DNA of 64,000 bases from Amorphus sp040750475 (GCF_040750475.1 NZ_JABJVY010000007.1:1-64000); one strand, 5' to 3'; numbered from the stretch's first letter, positions 16,598 to 26,478 are shown. A program made the numbers and translations. Notes: generated by a model not told the origin, from the letters alone.

Positions 16598-16755
16598 GAA
16601 CTCAGACGATGGACGGAGAAAAGGGCGAGCAACGATGGGCAATGATCAAACGGACGGGCGGGGCGCCTTGAGCGCTTCCGGCTCGGATCGATGCAATCTG
16701 AGCCAAAGGAAATTGCGTCTGCTCTTGGGGTATAGGCCCCGCCCGCGAGATTGCC

Positions 16756-17733
16756 TTAGCTCTTCGGAATCCAGCTCTTCCAGGTATCCTGGTTGGCATC
16801 GAGCCATTCGTCGACGACGACCTGGAGCGGCATGCCGTCAACGTCGACCTTACCGATCATCTCGCCCATGTCTTCGTTGGTCATGTGGAAGTTGCGGATG
16901 GCCTGATAGGCGGCCGGCCACTTCTCTTCGCCACCGACCCAACCGACGGCTTTGATCCACCCGTACGGCTTGCCGCAGTCGTAGGCGGCATCCTTGTTCA
17001 CGCCCCAGCTCGGATCCTCGTAACAGGCATCCTCGTACTCGGGGAATTTGATCCATTCGCCCTTGAACTGGATCGGGGCCCAATGCGGAGCATAGATCCA
17101 AGCCAGGATCGGCTTCTTGCGCTGGTAGGCCGACTGGACCTCGGCGAGCAGCGCGGCGTCGGTGCCGGCGTGGATCACCTCGTAGTCGAGGCCAAGCGCT
17201 TCGATGCGCTCCTCGTCAAAACCACCCCAGGTCACCGGACCGCCGAGATAACGTCCCTTCGGGCTGGTTTCCGGCGAGGCGAACAGCTCCTTACAGTCGT
17301 TCAGTGCCTTCCAGTCCGGCAGGCCCGGGCAGTCTTCCTTGACGTATTCCGGGAACCACCACTCTTCCTTGGCCTCCATGCCGGTCTCGCCAAGGTCGAC
17401 CGTGTCGCCGGTCTTAAGCGATTTCTCCAGCGCGTCCTTCGCTGTGGTTTCCCAAATCTCCATGGCGACGTCGAGATCGCCGCTTTCCAGGCCGGCGAAC
17501 TGGGCGAGATAGTCGGCCTGAACGTAGTCGACGTTGTAGCCCATCTCCTCCAAAACGCCGCCCATGACGCGGGTCGTGATTTCCTGGCCGGTCCAATCGT
17601 TGATGGTCATCTTGATCGGGTCGGTGGATTCCGGAACGCTCTGGGCAAAGGCGCTGCCGGCTGCGGCGGCCAGAATGGTGCCGCCCAGAAGCAGGCGGGC
17701 GCTGGTTTTCGTGATCGACTGTCGGCTGGTCAT
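16756..17733 (-). CDS. proX: Glycine betaine/choline ABC substrate-binding protein
   Basis: Encodes 325 aa from the ATG at 17733 (GGGGAG upstream). A signal peptide ends at SAFAQ (about residue 31). The mature protein is of the OpuAC/ProX family: DWTGQEI near the start, Trp-rich segments (MEIWETT, KEEWWFPEYV, PILAWIYAPHW) that could form the aromatic cage for a quaternary ammonium group, and cysteines able to form disulfides (DCPGL, NDCKEL, DACYED, YDCGK). Periplasmic receptor for the proV-proW transporter. Exact ligand not determinable; the flanking kinases favour choline-like compounds. Confidence 0.9.
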   Translation of the reverse strand: MTSRQSITKTSARLLLGGTILAAAAGSAFAQSVPESTDPIKMTINDWTGQEITTRVMGGVLEEMGYNVDYVQADYLAQFAGLESGDLDVAMEIWETTAKDALEKSLKTGDTVDLGETGMEAKEEWWFPEYVKEDCPGLPDWKALNDCKELFASPETSPKGRYLGGPVTWGGFDEERIEALGLDYEVIHAGTDAALLAEVQSAYQRKKPILAWIYAPHWAPIQFKGEWIKFPEYEDACYEDPSWGVNKDAAYDCGKPYGWIKAVGWVGGEEKWPAAYQAIRNFHMTNEDMGEMIGKVDVDGMPLQVVVDEWLDANQDTWKSWIPKS

Positions 17734-18049
17734 CGAGTCTCCCCTTGCGGTGCAGTCCCAACGGTGTCGCGCCGCGCCGGACGGCGTCGGCGTTCGGATG
17801 TCGCGGCCCGCCACGCAAAAACATGCGGGGCCCAAGATCCGAGACGAGCGAAGCCGACCCCCCTCCCGGAAGGCCGAACGCACTCGCCGACTTCGAAAAT
17901 CCAACATATCCTGCGGTGCAAAAACCACAACTGTCAACCGAAATGCCACAAAAAGCCACAAATCGGCGATCTACCTGGGTGGAGACTCATGGTAAACTTT
18001 GAACCGTGTTGGCCAAATCGAGGCCTCGAAATGTCGAGCGAAAGTCGGA
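17734..18049. promoter_or_regulatory. Divergent proX-deoR control region (316 nt)
   Basis: No gene. It must hold the promoters of proX (minus) and the DeoR gene (plus). The hexamer CCACAA occurs three times in one orientation, at 17925-17930, 17946-17951 and 17956-17961; the last two are part of a direct repeat GCCACAAA spaced 10 bp apart, one helical turn. This could be a DeoR-family operator. No convincing -35/-10 pair was picked out. Confidence 0.4.
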
Positions 18050-18886
18050 ATGTCTGAAGGATCGCCTGCCAGGAGCACCCCTGTGCATAAAACGGCCCGC
18101 TACAATGCGATCATGCGGGCCTTGGAAGAATCCGGATCTTGCTCGGTCGCGGAGCTGACCCGCCGATTGGGGGTCTCCGACGAGACCGTGCGCCGCGACA
18201 TCAAGGCGCTCGCCGCGCGCGGGCTGGTCGAGCGGGTTCATGGTGCCGTCATCCTTCCGGAGCGCACCGGGGAGGCGGAGTTCGAAAAGCGCATGGCGCT
18301 CAACGCCGCGGCCAAGGCGGCCGTGGCGCGCCGTGCGATCGAGGAGATCCAGGACGGCGACGCGCTGATGATCGACAACGGCGCGACGACGGCCTATGTG
18401 GCCCGTGCGCTGTTGGCTCGGCGCGACCTGTTCGTCGTCACCAACGGAACGGAGATCGCCCGCACGCTGGTGCGCGGAAAGGGCAACCGGGTGCATCTCG
18501 CCGGCGGCGAGATCCGCGCCTCGGACAACGCTGCCTTCGGCGAGACAACGATCCAGTTCATCCGGAATTTCCGGGCGCGTTACGCCATTCTGTCGATTGG
18601 CGCGATTCATCCGCAGGGCGGCTTCATGGATTTCCACCTCCAGGAAGCCGAGCTTGCCCGCGCGATGATTGCCCAATCGTCCCAGTCGATGGTGGTCGCC
18701 GACCATACCAAGTTTCGCAACCAGGCACCGGTGAAGGTCTGTGGTCTGGATGGGATCGGCACGCTGGTCTGCGACCGGCCGCCGCCGGATGCCCTGACCG
18801 ATGCGCTCGCCGTGCATGAAGCTCGGATTCTGAGTGCTAGCGGCGAACGGGAGCCCGAAGATCTCGCCGATTCGGCGCATGCTTGA
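18050..18886 (+). CDS. DeoR/GlpR family transcriptional regulator
   Basis: Encodes 278 aa. Residues about 10-65 are the winged helix of the DeoR family (ELTRRLGVSDETVRRDIKAL), followed by the DeoRC sensor domain (MIDNGATTAYVARAL, LAGGEIR). These regulators usually repress and respond to phosphorylated metabolites, which fits the two kinases nearby. Start ATG 18050 (MSEGSPARSTP) is preferred over an upstream TTG at 17999. Transcribed divergently from the proXVW genes and convergent with kinase copy 2, so it is the probable regulator of the whole module. Confidence 0.88.
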   Translation: MSEGSPARSTPVHKTARYNAIMRALEESGSCSVAELTRRLGVSDETVRRDIKALAARGLVERVHGAVILPERTGEAEFEKRMALNAAAKAAVARRAIEEIQDGDALMIDNGATTAYVARALLARRDLFVVTNGTEIARTLVRGKGNRVHLAGGEIRASDNAAFGETTIQFIRNFRARYAILSIGAIHPQGGFMDFHLQEAELARAMIAQSSQSMVVADHTKFRNQAPVKVCGLDGIGTLVCDRPPPDALTDALAVHEARILSASGEREPEDLADSAHA

Positions 18887-18928
18887 GTCGATGCCGAGCG
18901 GGCGAGGGCATTCGGTCGGAGGCGTGGG

Positions 18929-19849
<921 letters not shown>

Positions 19850-19914
19850 TCGCTCATCTCCTTCCAGGCGGCCGCAATATGTCGGCCACCGTCATCTTGG
19901 TGTTGGGATTCGTT

Positions 19915-19944
19915 GGATATCTATCGCCCAAAGAGCCGATATCC
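19915..19944. promoter_or_regulatory. Inverted repeat between kinase 2 and methyltransferase
   Basis: GGATATC (19915-19921) and GATATCC (19938-19944), a perfect 7-bp inverted repeat with 16 nt between arms, in the 222-nt divergent gap. Spacing of arm centres is about 23 bp, roughly two helical turns, as for a dimeric repressor site. Which protein binds is unknown. Confidence 0.35.
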
Positions 19945-20071
19945 GTCAAACTTCCAAAAAATTCCACAAGACGCTATAGTCGCGCATCCCACGTTTCGAG
20001 CGCACGGTTTTGCGAGGGTGACCTCGCGGACGCCGTGTGCGCCCCACCGAAGCTTCAGGAAGAGAGTTTCA

Positions 20072-20701
20072 ATGAGCAACGATCCAGCCAAGAGTCTCGA
20101 CGTCGTCTATTCTGCTGAAAGCACGGCGGACGTCGCCAAAAAGTACGACGACTGGGCCAAACGCTACGATACGGAGATGGCGACGCTGGGCTACCGCCAT
20201 CCCAACATCTGCCTTGCGATGTTGACCCGTTACCTGCCGCGTGGCGAGGGCCCTGTCCTGGACGCGGGCGCGGGCACCGGCCTGCTCGGCGAGTGGATGG
20301 ATATCGTCGGCTACAAGCAGGCGGAGGCGCTCGATATCTCGGAGGGCATGCTGGAGGTCGCGCGTTCGAAGAACGTCTATTCGGCCTTTCACGTCGCCGC
20401 CCTCGGCGAAAAACTACCGATGGCGAACAACAGCTATGCCGCGGTGGTCGCCGCCGGCGTGTTCACGGTCGGTCATGTCGGCGAGGAAGGCTTCGACGAG
20501 TTGATCCGGATCACGCGCCCGGGCGGCATTCTGGTCGTGACGATCAAGGATTCGCTCTACAAGGAGGGGCTTGGCGGTTATCTCAAGGACCAAGAGGCCA
20601 AGGGTGTCTGGACCATCCTGGAAGAGACGCCCTCCTATGTCTCCATGCCGAATCGACCGGACACGGTGCCGAGCCGCGCCGTGGTCCTGAAGGTCAACTG
20701 A
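20072..20701 (+). CDS. Class I SAM-dependent methyltransferase
   Basis: Encodes 209 aa from the ATG at 20072 (AGGAAGAGAG upstream). SAM motif I VLDAGAGTGLLGEWM sits near residues 63-77, with an acidic loop two strands later (EALDISEGML). Residues 15-30 (VAKKYDDWAKRYDTEM) match the N-terminal helix common in small-molecule methyltransferases. Divergent from choline-kinase copy 2 and next to a phosphatase, so it could act on an amine or phospho-amine in the same pathway, for example N-methylation. This link is by neighbourhood only. Confidence 0.8.
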   Translation: MSNDPAKSLDVVYSAESTADVAKKYDDWAKRYDTEMATLGYRHPNICLAMLTRYLPRGEGPVLDAGAGTGLLGEWMDIVGYKQAEALDISEGMLEVARSKNVYSAFHVAALGEKLPMANNSYAAVVAAGVFTVGHVGEEGFDELIRITRPGGILVVTIKDSLYKEGLGGYLKDQEAKGVWTILEETPSYVSMPNRPDTVPSRAVVLKVN

Positions 20702-20731
20702 AGCGGCCAAGCGGGCGTTTGAACGGACGAG

Positions 20732-20750
20732 GCGGCCGTTACGCGGCCGC
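20732..20750. terminator. Convergent GC-rich hairpin
   Basis: GCGGCCG (20732-20738), loop TTACG, CGGCCGC (20744-20750), spanning the stop codon of the minus-strand HAD gene and 31 nt after the methyltransferase stop. Without a T-run on either side, termination efficiency is uncertain. Confidence 0.35.
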
Positions 20751-21467
20751 TTCCGGCCAGACACCGAGCTGGTCAAACAGGGCTTCAAGCTGGTCGATGC
20801 CGCCGATCACATGATCGGCCTCGGCCGCCAGCTCCTCCTGGCTGGCGGTTCCCGTCAGAACGCCAATGCAGAGCGCGCAGCCGGCCGCGCGTCCCATGCG
20901 GATATCGTGCAGATTGTCGCCGACCACGGCGACCTCTGAGGGCTTCAGGTCGTTCGCCCGGCAGAAGGCATGCACCATGCCCGGCTGCGGCTTGCCGCCG
21001 TGGCCGCTGTCATAGCCAGCCACGAAGAAGGTGTGGCCATCGAGGCCGACCGACTTCAGCGTGGCGCGGGCGCCTGCGGCGCTGTCGCTGGTGGCGACGC
21101 CGACGGCGAGGCCGCGTTCCATCAGCCGCCGAAACAGCGCGCTGAGATCCGTCACCGCGACCGAACCTTTCGCTCCCTCCGTGAAGATCGCGTCGAGTGC
21201 GTCGACCAGGGTGGCGTGCTCGTGCGGCGCGCCCGCCTCCACCCAGGCTTCCGCGATTTCCCCCGTGTGGGCAGCCGCGAGCAGGCTTCCGCCGGCGACC
21301 GTGTGGGTTTCCGGGTCGTGGCCGCCGAGCGTCAGCAGACGTGCCTGAAGGTCTGCGTCGCCGGACGCCGCATGCTCCGCGGCGCGGATGTTGATCGGCA
21401 CCCAGGTGCGTGCGTAGTCGATGAGGGTGCCGTCCTTGTCGAACAGGACGCCCTTGAGTTTCGTCAT
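20739..21467 (-). CDS. HAD-family phosphatase (phosphoglycolate phosphatase-like)
   Basis: Encodes 242 aa from the ATG at 21467 (MTKLKGVLFDKDGTLIDY). Motif I is DKDGT with the nucleophile Asp at about 10; motif II is in VGVATSDS; motif III K is in SGHGGKPQPGM; motif IV is VGDNLHDIRMG. The helical cap between motifs I and II is the C1 type of phosphoglycolate/phosphonatase-like enzymes. Substrate cannot be named; nearby kinases raise the option of dephosphorylating a phospho-amino alcohol. The frame extends to 21587 but the usual HAD start lies at 21467. Confidence 0.82.
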   Translation of the reverse strand: MTKLKGVLFDKDGTLIDYARTWVPINIRAAEHAASGDADLQARLLTLGGHDPETHTVAGGSLLAAAHTGEIAEAWVEAGAPHEHATLVDALDAIFTEGAKGSVAVTDLSALFRRLMERGLAVGVATSDSAAGARATLKSVGLDGHTFFVAGYDSGHGGKPQPGMVHAFCRANDLKPSEVAVVGDNLHDIRMGRAAGCALCIGVLTGTASQEELAAEADHVIGGIDQLEALFDQLGVWPEAAA

Positions 21468-21785
21468 GACGGTGTCCGCTCTGCCGTTCCGGTTGTCGTC
21501 GCTAGTGGCCCGCCTGCGCGCGCCATTGGGCAGGAAAGAGTTCGGACAGGCCATACACGAGCCCGACAGAGCTTCAAAGCCGCGCATTGGATTCGACCGG
21601 TTCCGCGGACTGGTGAAGCCGAAACGAGAGACGGAACGGGCCTACGGGAGACGGAACGGGCCTACCCGTCCGCCTCCTTGGTCCATTGGCGCCTCACAAA
21701 GGGATCCAGACAGAGCCTTGGGCGAAGACACCGACGCGCCTAAGGCTCTGCGCTGTTTTTGTCGTGCCGGGTTTTGCCGGGTGCT
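21468..21785. other. Intergenic stretch with a short direct repeat
   Basis: 318 nt without a convincing gene, between the HAD start and the Rieske gene stop (both minus strand). It contains the promoter region of the HAD gene and two direct copies of an 18-mer, described separately. Near 21771-21785 the sequence repeats TGCCGGGT twice. No RNA gene recognised. Confidence 0.5.
21628..21665. repeat. Two tandem copies of an 18-mer (20-bp period)
   Basis: GAGACGGAACGGGCCTAC occurs at 21628-21645 and again at 21648-21665, identical. Too short to be a mobile element; a small local duplication upstream of the HAD gene. Confidence 0.7.
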
Positions 21786-22967
21786 TTATGCGGTTTCCAG
21801 CTCTTCGATGAAGTTGCCGGCCGGCGAGTGGATCAGCTCCTTGCCCGGCTCGAACGCCACCCCGGCCGGGTCGCCGCCTTCCGCCACGATCTTCACCTGA
21901 CGCAGGAAGAACCGACGCAGCATGGAAATGCCCTGGTCGGAGAGCGCCAGGTGCTCGTGATTGTGCCAGGTGATGTCGCCTTGGCTTTTCTGGGCCTCGT
22001 AGTCGCCCGGAAAGGCCTGATGCTCATCGTCGCCCAGCTCCTCCCAAAGCTTGCCGTTCATCCGCGAGCGGATCTTCTGAAGGTCGCCCTTCTGTTTGGT
22101 CCGGCCGACCGTGTAAATGCGGAATGTGGTGTCGTCCATTGGCAGCACCCAGCCGATCAGAGTGCAGGGACCGGCAGGATCAAGGCGCGGGCTCGGCACC
22201 ACGCGCAGGGTCGGAATCATGGCTTCGGTGACACGGCGCAGGCGCTTGCCCTCGCCGAGATTGCGATAGCTGGTTACGCGGACGCCGAGATCGAAATTCT
22301 CGAAATCGACCTTCGGCATCTCCTTCATGGCTTCGACGAACTGGGTGCCGGAGAAGGTGCCGTGCAGCACCGGGACGTGGAAGGGATCGACCACGTTTTC
22401 GTAGTGCTGGAACCAGTTGAAATCGGCAATGACCGGCCCGCCGGACCCGATCGAGCGATCGTCGGTGTCGAGGATCTCGTCGTTGCCGATATTCTCCAAA
22501 AGATCGTAGCGCGGCAGCAGCGGCTTGCGGTCGATCGGACCCATATAAGCCCAGATCAGCCCGTAGCGCTCCTCCACCGGATACCAGGGCTGTTTCACCT
22601 TGTCCCGATTGGAGCCCATGTTGGGTTCGCACGGCTGTTCCAGGCAATTGCCTTCCACGTCGAACAACCAGCCATGGTAGCAGCAGCGGATGCCGCGATC
22701 TTCGACCTTGCCGTAGTAGAGCGAGCTGCCCCGGTGGGCGCAGCGCGGATGCACGAGACCCGCCCGGCCGTTGCCGTCGCGAAACAGAATCAATTCCTCG
22801 CCGAGTGCCTTCACGACCTTCGGCGTTGCCGTGGCATCTTCGGCAAGTCCGACCGGGTGCCAGAACCGGCGCAAATATTCGCCCATCGGCGTCCCACGCC
22901 GGACTTCCGTGAGCTCTACGAGATGGCTCGGCTCTTTGAGGTCGTAAGCGGTTTTGATCGCGGCCAT
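21786..22967 (-). CDS. Rieske non-heme iron oxygenase, alpha subunit
   Basis: Encodes 393 aa from the ATG at 22967 (TGGAGG upstream). The Rieske [2Fe-2S] ligands are C76, H78, C95 and H98 (CAH and CCYH). The mononuclear iron site is in NVVDPFHVPVLH (191-202): D194 bridge, H197 and H202 ligands. Overall length and sequence style match phthalate/vanillate-type oxygenases that hydroxylate or O-/N-demethylate aromatic or quaternary-amine substrates. Downstream of the reductase in one operon direction, with a gap of 129 nt. Substrate unknown. Confidence 0.9.
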   Translation of the reverse strand: MAAIKTAYDLKEPSHLVELTEVRRGTPMGEYLRRFWHPVGLAEDATATPKVVKALGEELILFRDGNGRAGLVHPRCAHRGSSLYYGKVEDRGIRCCYHGWLFDVEGNCLEQPCEPNMGSNRDKVKQPWYPVEERYGLIWAYMGPIDRKPLLPRYDLLENIGNDEILDTDDRSIGSGGPVIADFNWFQHYENVVDPFHVPVLHGTFSGTQFVEAMKEMPKVDFENFDLGVRVTSYRNLGEGKRLRRVTEAMIPTLRVVPSPRLDPAGPCTLIGWVLPMDDTTFRIYTVGRTKQKGDLQKIRSRMNGKLWEELGDDEHQAFPGDYEAQKSQGDITWHNHEHLALSDQGISMLRRFFLRQVKIVAEGGDPAGVAFEPGKELIHSPAGNFIEELETA

Positions 22968-23096
22968 GCTGCTTCCTCCAAGTTGTTTTCGGACGTGTTT
23001 GCACATCGACCCGGTCGCGGCCTCGACCGTTAGGGTTCGACGTCGGTCGTCGGATGGGCGGCGACGGTCGTCGGGCGCCCAGATCCTGTGGTGCTC

Positions 23097-24089
23097 CTAC
23101 AAATCCAGCACGAGTTCAGGCGACTTGGAGCGCGAGCAGCACACCATCATGGTGGCGTTGGAGCTGCGCTCCTCTTCGGTCAGGATCGCGTCGCGATGGT
23201 CCGGGACGCCTTCCAGCACCTTGGTCTCGCAAGTCCCGCAGATCCCGACGCAGCAGGAGGACTCCACCTCCACTCCGGCATCGAGCAGCGCATCCAAAAT
23301 CGTTTGGTCCGCCGCAACGGACAACGTTTCGCCGGAGCGGGCGAGGGTGACGAGAAAGCCGCCATCGCCGACCAGCGGCCGCGCGGCAGTGAAGCGTTCG
23401 ATGTGGACCCGCTCCTCGGGAAGGCCTGCCGTCGCCTCGCAGAAAGCGTCCAGCATGGCGGTCGGGCCGCAGCAGTAGAAGTCGGTCCCCTCCGGCGCGT
23501 CGGCGACGATTTCTGCGAGGTCCGGCGGACTGCCCGCCTCGTCGTCGAAGCGCAGGCGGACGGGGTCGCCGTAAGCGGCAAGCTCCTCCAGGAAGGCGGC
23601 CGCCGTTCGGTTGCGCGCGCAGTAGGCGAGCTGCCAGGTGCGTCCGCTTTGCGAAAGGGCATCCGCCATCGCCAGGATCGGCGTAATGCCGATGCCGCCG
23701 GCGATCAGCGTTACCGGCCTATCCCCGTCCGCAAGGGCGAACGCGTTGCGTGGCTTGGAGATTTGCACGATGTCGCCCGGCCGCAGGACCTCGTGGACGT
23801 GGCGCGAGCCGCCACGACCGGCTTTCTCCTTGAGAATCCCGGTCACGTAACGCGCGGGGCAACTGCCGAGCGTCAGCGAATATTGCCGTACGCGCCGTTC
23901 CGGCAGGTGCAGATCAATATGGGCGCCGGGCGTCGGGGGTGGGAAGGACTGCCCGTTCGCAGGCACCAACTCGATCCGCAGGATGTCGTCTGTCTCGGCG
24001 ATCATCGCCCGCACTCGGGCCGGCATCAGGCCGTCGTCGACGGTCTCGGCCGGGCGTTCGAGCACGTCGGTGTCGCCATGCCCGCTCAT
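23097..24089 (-). CDS. PDR/VanB-type oxygenase reductase
   Basis: Encodes 330 aa from the ATG at 24089 (MSGHGDTDVLERP). Order of domains: flavin-binding barrel with RQYSLTLG (about 88-95), NAD-binding domain with GGIGITPIL, and a C-terminal plant-type [2Fe-2S] ferredoxin with Cx4CxxC (CCVGICGTC) and a distant Cys near the end (MMVCCSRS). This order is the phthalate dioxygenase reductase arrangement. It passes electrons from NAD(P)H to the adjacent Rieske oxygenase. Its start overlaps the stop of the ThDP enzyme by 4 nt (ATGA), so the genes are coupled. Confidence 0.9.
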   Translation of the reverse strand: MSGHGDTDVLERPAETVDDGLMPARVRAMIAETDDILRIELVPANGQSFPPPTPGAHIDLHLPERRVRQYSLTLGSCPARYVTGILKEKAGRGGSRHVHEVLRPGDIVQISKPRNAFALADGDRPVTLIAGGIGITPILAMADALSQSGRTWQLAYCARNRTAAAFLEELAAYGDPVRLRFDDEAGSPPDLAEIVADAPEGTDFYCCGPTAMLDAFCEATAGLPEERVHIERFTAARPLVGDGGFLVTLARSGETLSVAADQTILDALLDAGVEVESSCCVGICGTCETKVLEGVPDHRDAILTEEERSSNATMMVCCSRSKSPELVLDL

Positions 24090-25747
24090 TCGGCCGGCTC
24101 CGGCTGGGTGGTGTGGTCCAGTGCCGGCTCGGCGAATGCGCCGGTCCCGATCACGGCGGGCCAGGGGCTCGCCATCTCGCCGACGGGCACTTCGACCAGG
24201 AGCGGTACTCCGTCGGCGGAGGCGATCGCCGTTGCCAATCCGTCCGGCGTCTCCACACGCCGATGGTCGACGCCGAAGGCGTGGGCAAGCGCGGCGTAGT
24301 CGGGATTGTCGAGCTCGGTGGCGTAGGTTTCGCCGAACACCCGCGACTGGATGCGGTGGACGTTGCCGTAGCGGCCGTCGGCAAAGACGATTGCCACCAC
24401 GCCAAGGCCGAACCGCTTGGCGGTGCTGAGCTCCTGCAGCGTATAGGCAAAACCGCCGTCGCCGGAGACGGACACGACCCTTCGGCCATTCGCCCCGGCG
24501 GCCGCTCCAAGCGCGGTGGCGAAACCGGCACCGAGCGTGCCCTGATAGCCGGCGCTTAGAAGCTGATCCGGTCGGTTTACGGGGAAGCTGACGTTCGCGA
24601 GATAGCCGACCTGCGTCAGGTCGGTGACCAGGATGCCATCCTCGGGGAGCGCCGCCCGCAGGGCGTCGAGCCATGCCGTTTGCGGTTGGATTTTTGCCAT
24701 CCGGTCGGCAAGGAGCTGTCGGGCTGTCGCGGTGAAGGTGGAGGCGCCGTGGTCGCCGCGGCGCTGGCCGAGACTGTCGACAAGGGCCTTAAGCGTCGCC
24801 ACCGCATCGGCGGTGACGATCTCGTCGGCCGGGCGGGGCGGGCGCAGATGCGCCGGCTCCAGATTGACGTGGCAGACGAAGGCACCCTCGGCTGTCGGGC
24901 GTGGGGTGCCCGGTGTTGACAGGAAGCGCGTACCGACCGCGAGCACCGCATCCGCAAGCGGCAGCACCGAGGCAAGGGCGGCCGGGGGCAGGGCAAGAGG
25001 ATGGGAATCGGCGAGCGCGCCGCGCCCACCGTCCGACATCACGACGATCGCGTCCAGCCGTTCGGCGAGGCGCTGAAGTGCGGCAGGCCCCCCAGCCGCC
25101 GTCGCTCCGCGCCCCGCTAGAATCACCGGAAGGCGGGCGGACAGCAGCCGAGCGGCAATGCGCGCGGTCTGGGCCGGATCCGGCGCTACCCGCGTAACCG
25201 GCCGGGAAGGTCGGCCGAACTTTACGTCCGTGGTCGCTTGCAGGACGTCCGGCGGGACTTCCAGACAAACGGGCCGGGGAATCCCGGATCGCAGCTCGTG
25301 AAAGGCTTCTGCTATGGCCGCCGGAATCTCTTCCGGGCTTCGAACCAGACGATGCCATTTTGTAACCGCGCCGAGCACGTTCGACTGGTCGACGATCTCG
25401 TGCAGACGGCCCTGTTCCAGGCCGATCGAGGCAGAATCGATCTGTCCCACGATGCACAGCACCGGCGAACAGGTCGCATATGCCGTGGCAAGCCCCGACA
25501 TGGCGTTCAGCAGGCCGGGACCGGGCACCACCATGCACACCCCGACCTTTCCGGTGGCCCGGGCATAGCCGTCGGCCATGTAGGACGCCGCCTGCTCGTG
25601 GCTCGGCACGATGAAGCGGATTGCATCGCGCCGTTCGCGCAGCGCCTCGACCGCCCAGTCGAGCTGGACGCCGGGCACGCCGAAGACGGTGGTGACGGCC
25701 TCCGCGGCCAAAGCCTCGACTAGGAGCTGTCCGCCTGTTCGGGTCAT
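24086..25747 (-). CDS. Thiamine-diphosphate-dependent enzyme, acetolactate-synthase-like (1 of 3)
   Basis: Encodes 553 aa with the three ThDP domains (Pyr, central, PP). The activating glutamate lies in PSHEQAASYMADGYAR (about residues 47-62). The Mg/ThDP motif starts at SGDGGFAYTLQEL and ends at FADGRYGN. Such enzymes decarboxylate 2-oxo acids or form/break carbon-carbon bonds next to a carbonyl. It is the first gene of the operon ThDP-reductase-Rieske and faces MarR across a palindrome-rich gap. It resembles copy 3 (60903) more than copy 2, judged by the YGNV and RVETPD segments. Specific reaction unknown. ATG 25747 chosen because conserved sequence starts there. Confidence 0.85.
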   Translation of the reverse strand: MTRTGGQLLVEALAAEAVTTVFGVPGVQLDWAVEALRERRDAIRFIVPSHEQAASYMADGYARATGKVGVCMVVPGPGLLNAMSGLATAYATCSPVLCIVGQIDSASIGLEQGRLHEIVDQSNVLGAVTKWHRLVRSPEEIPAAIAEAFHELRSGIPRPVCLEVPPDVLQATTDVKFGRPSRPVTRVAPDPAQTARIAARLLSARLPVILAGRGATAAGGPAALQRLAERLDAIVVMSDGGRGALADSHPLALPPAALASVLPLADAVLAVGTRFLSTPGTPRPTAEGAFVCHVNLEPAHLRPPRPADEIVTADAVATLKALVDSLGQRRGDHGASTFTATARQLLADRMAKIQPQTAWLDALRAALPEDGILVTDLTQVGYLANVSFPVNRPDQLLSAGYQGTLGAGFATALGAAAGANGRRVVSVSGDGGFAYTLQELSTAKRFGLGVVAIVFADGRYGNVHRIQSRVFGETYATELDNPDYAALAHAFGVDHRRVETPDGLATAIASADGVPLLVEVPVGEMASPWPAVIGTGAFAEPALDHTTQPEPAE

Positions 25748-25805
25748 ATCGCTCGCCGCTCGGGTTGATCGGTCGGGTTTCGCGTCGTTTCCGACGGCAT
25801 ACAAT

Positions 25806-25839
25806 TAACATGTTATATTTTTATATTGCAATTGCAATA
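25806..25839. promoter_or_regulatory. Two perfect palindromes, probable MarR operators
   Basis: TAACATGTTA (25806-25815, perfect 10 bp) and TATTGCAATTGCAATA (25824-25839, perfect 16 bp) lie in the AT-rich 134-nt gap between the ThDP gene and the MarR gene. MarR-family dimers bind palindromes of 16-20 bp, so the second is a good candidate for autoregulation and control of both arms. Confidence 0.65.
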
Positions 25840-25881
25840 ACGTCAGATTAGAGTCCGTCAAGTGTCAAGAAGGGAGATGAC

Positions 25882-26478
25882 ATGGGGTCGTCGCCGAGGC
25901 GTCGGGACGCGATATCGCCGGTCGGGGCAGGGTGCGAAGAAGACCCGCTGGCCGCGGAGCGTAGCTCGAATCTGACGGCGCGCGACGACGTCGTGGACTA
26001 CATGTCGGACGACGTTCGGATTGCCGACTTCCTGTCGGTCCGGATCAGCCGTCTGGCGCGCTCGGTCGACCGCATGTCACGCAAGATCCTGGCGGAGGAG
26101 TTCGATATCTCGCTCGTCCAGTGGCGCTGTCTCGGGCTTCTGTGCGAGCGGGGTCCGATGACCGGCCAGGTCATCAGCGAGATCAACGATAACGACAATT
26201 CCCAGACCAGCCGGGCGCTGCGCGGGCTTCACGAGCGCGGCCTGGTGGGCTGGCAAGGCGGGTCGAACCGGCGCGCGGCCGGCGCGGCCCATGCCACTGA
26301 GGAGGGCTTCGTTTTCTTCGACAAGGTCGCTCGACGGATGCGGGCCAGGCATCGCTGGCTTCTGAATGCCGTCGAACCGGACGAATGGGCCACGGTCTAC
26401 GACCTGCTCGATCGCCTGAAGACCTATGTCGATGCGGGTTGGGAAGAAGCGGCAAAGCCGCAGGACAAAGAGCCGTAA
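25882..26478 (+). CDS. MarR-family transcriptional regulator
   Basis: Encodes 198 aa. After a 40-residue low-complexity N-terminus, residues 48-160 are the MarR winged helix: SRLARSVDRMSRKILAEEF dimer helix, then QWRCLGLLCERGPMTGQVIS and the recognition region DNDNSQTSRALRGLHERGLV. AAGGGAGATGAC precedes the ATG at 25882. It is the first gene before the ABC transporter (32-nt gap) and divergent from ThDP-reductase-Rieske, so it should control uptake and catabolism together, probably sensing the substrate. Confidence 0.85.
   Translation: MGSSPRRRDAISPVGAGCEEDPLAAERSSNLTARDDVVDYMSDDVRIADFLSVRISRLARSVDRMSRKILAEEFDISLVQWRCLGLLCERGPMTGQVISEINDNDNSQTSRALRGLHERGLVGWQGGSNRRAAGAAHATEEGFVFFDKVARRMRARHRWLLNAVEPDEWATVYDLLDRLKTYVDAGWEEAAKPQDKEP

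Noticed and set aside
21759..23033. 424-aa plus-strand frame opposite the Rieske oxygenase
   Set aside because: The minus-strand Rieske gene carries all metal ligands, so this frame is antisense.
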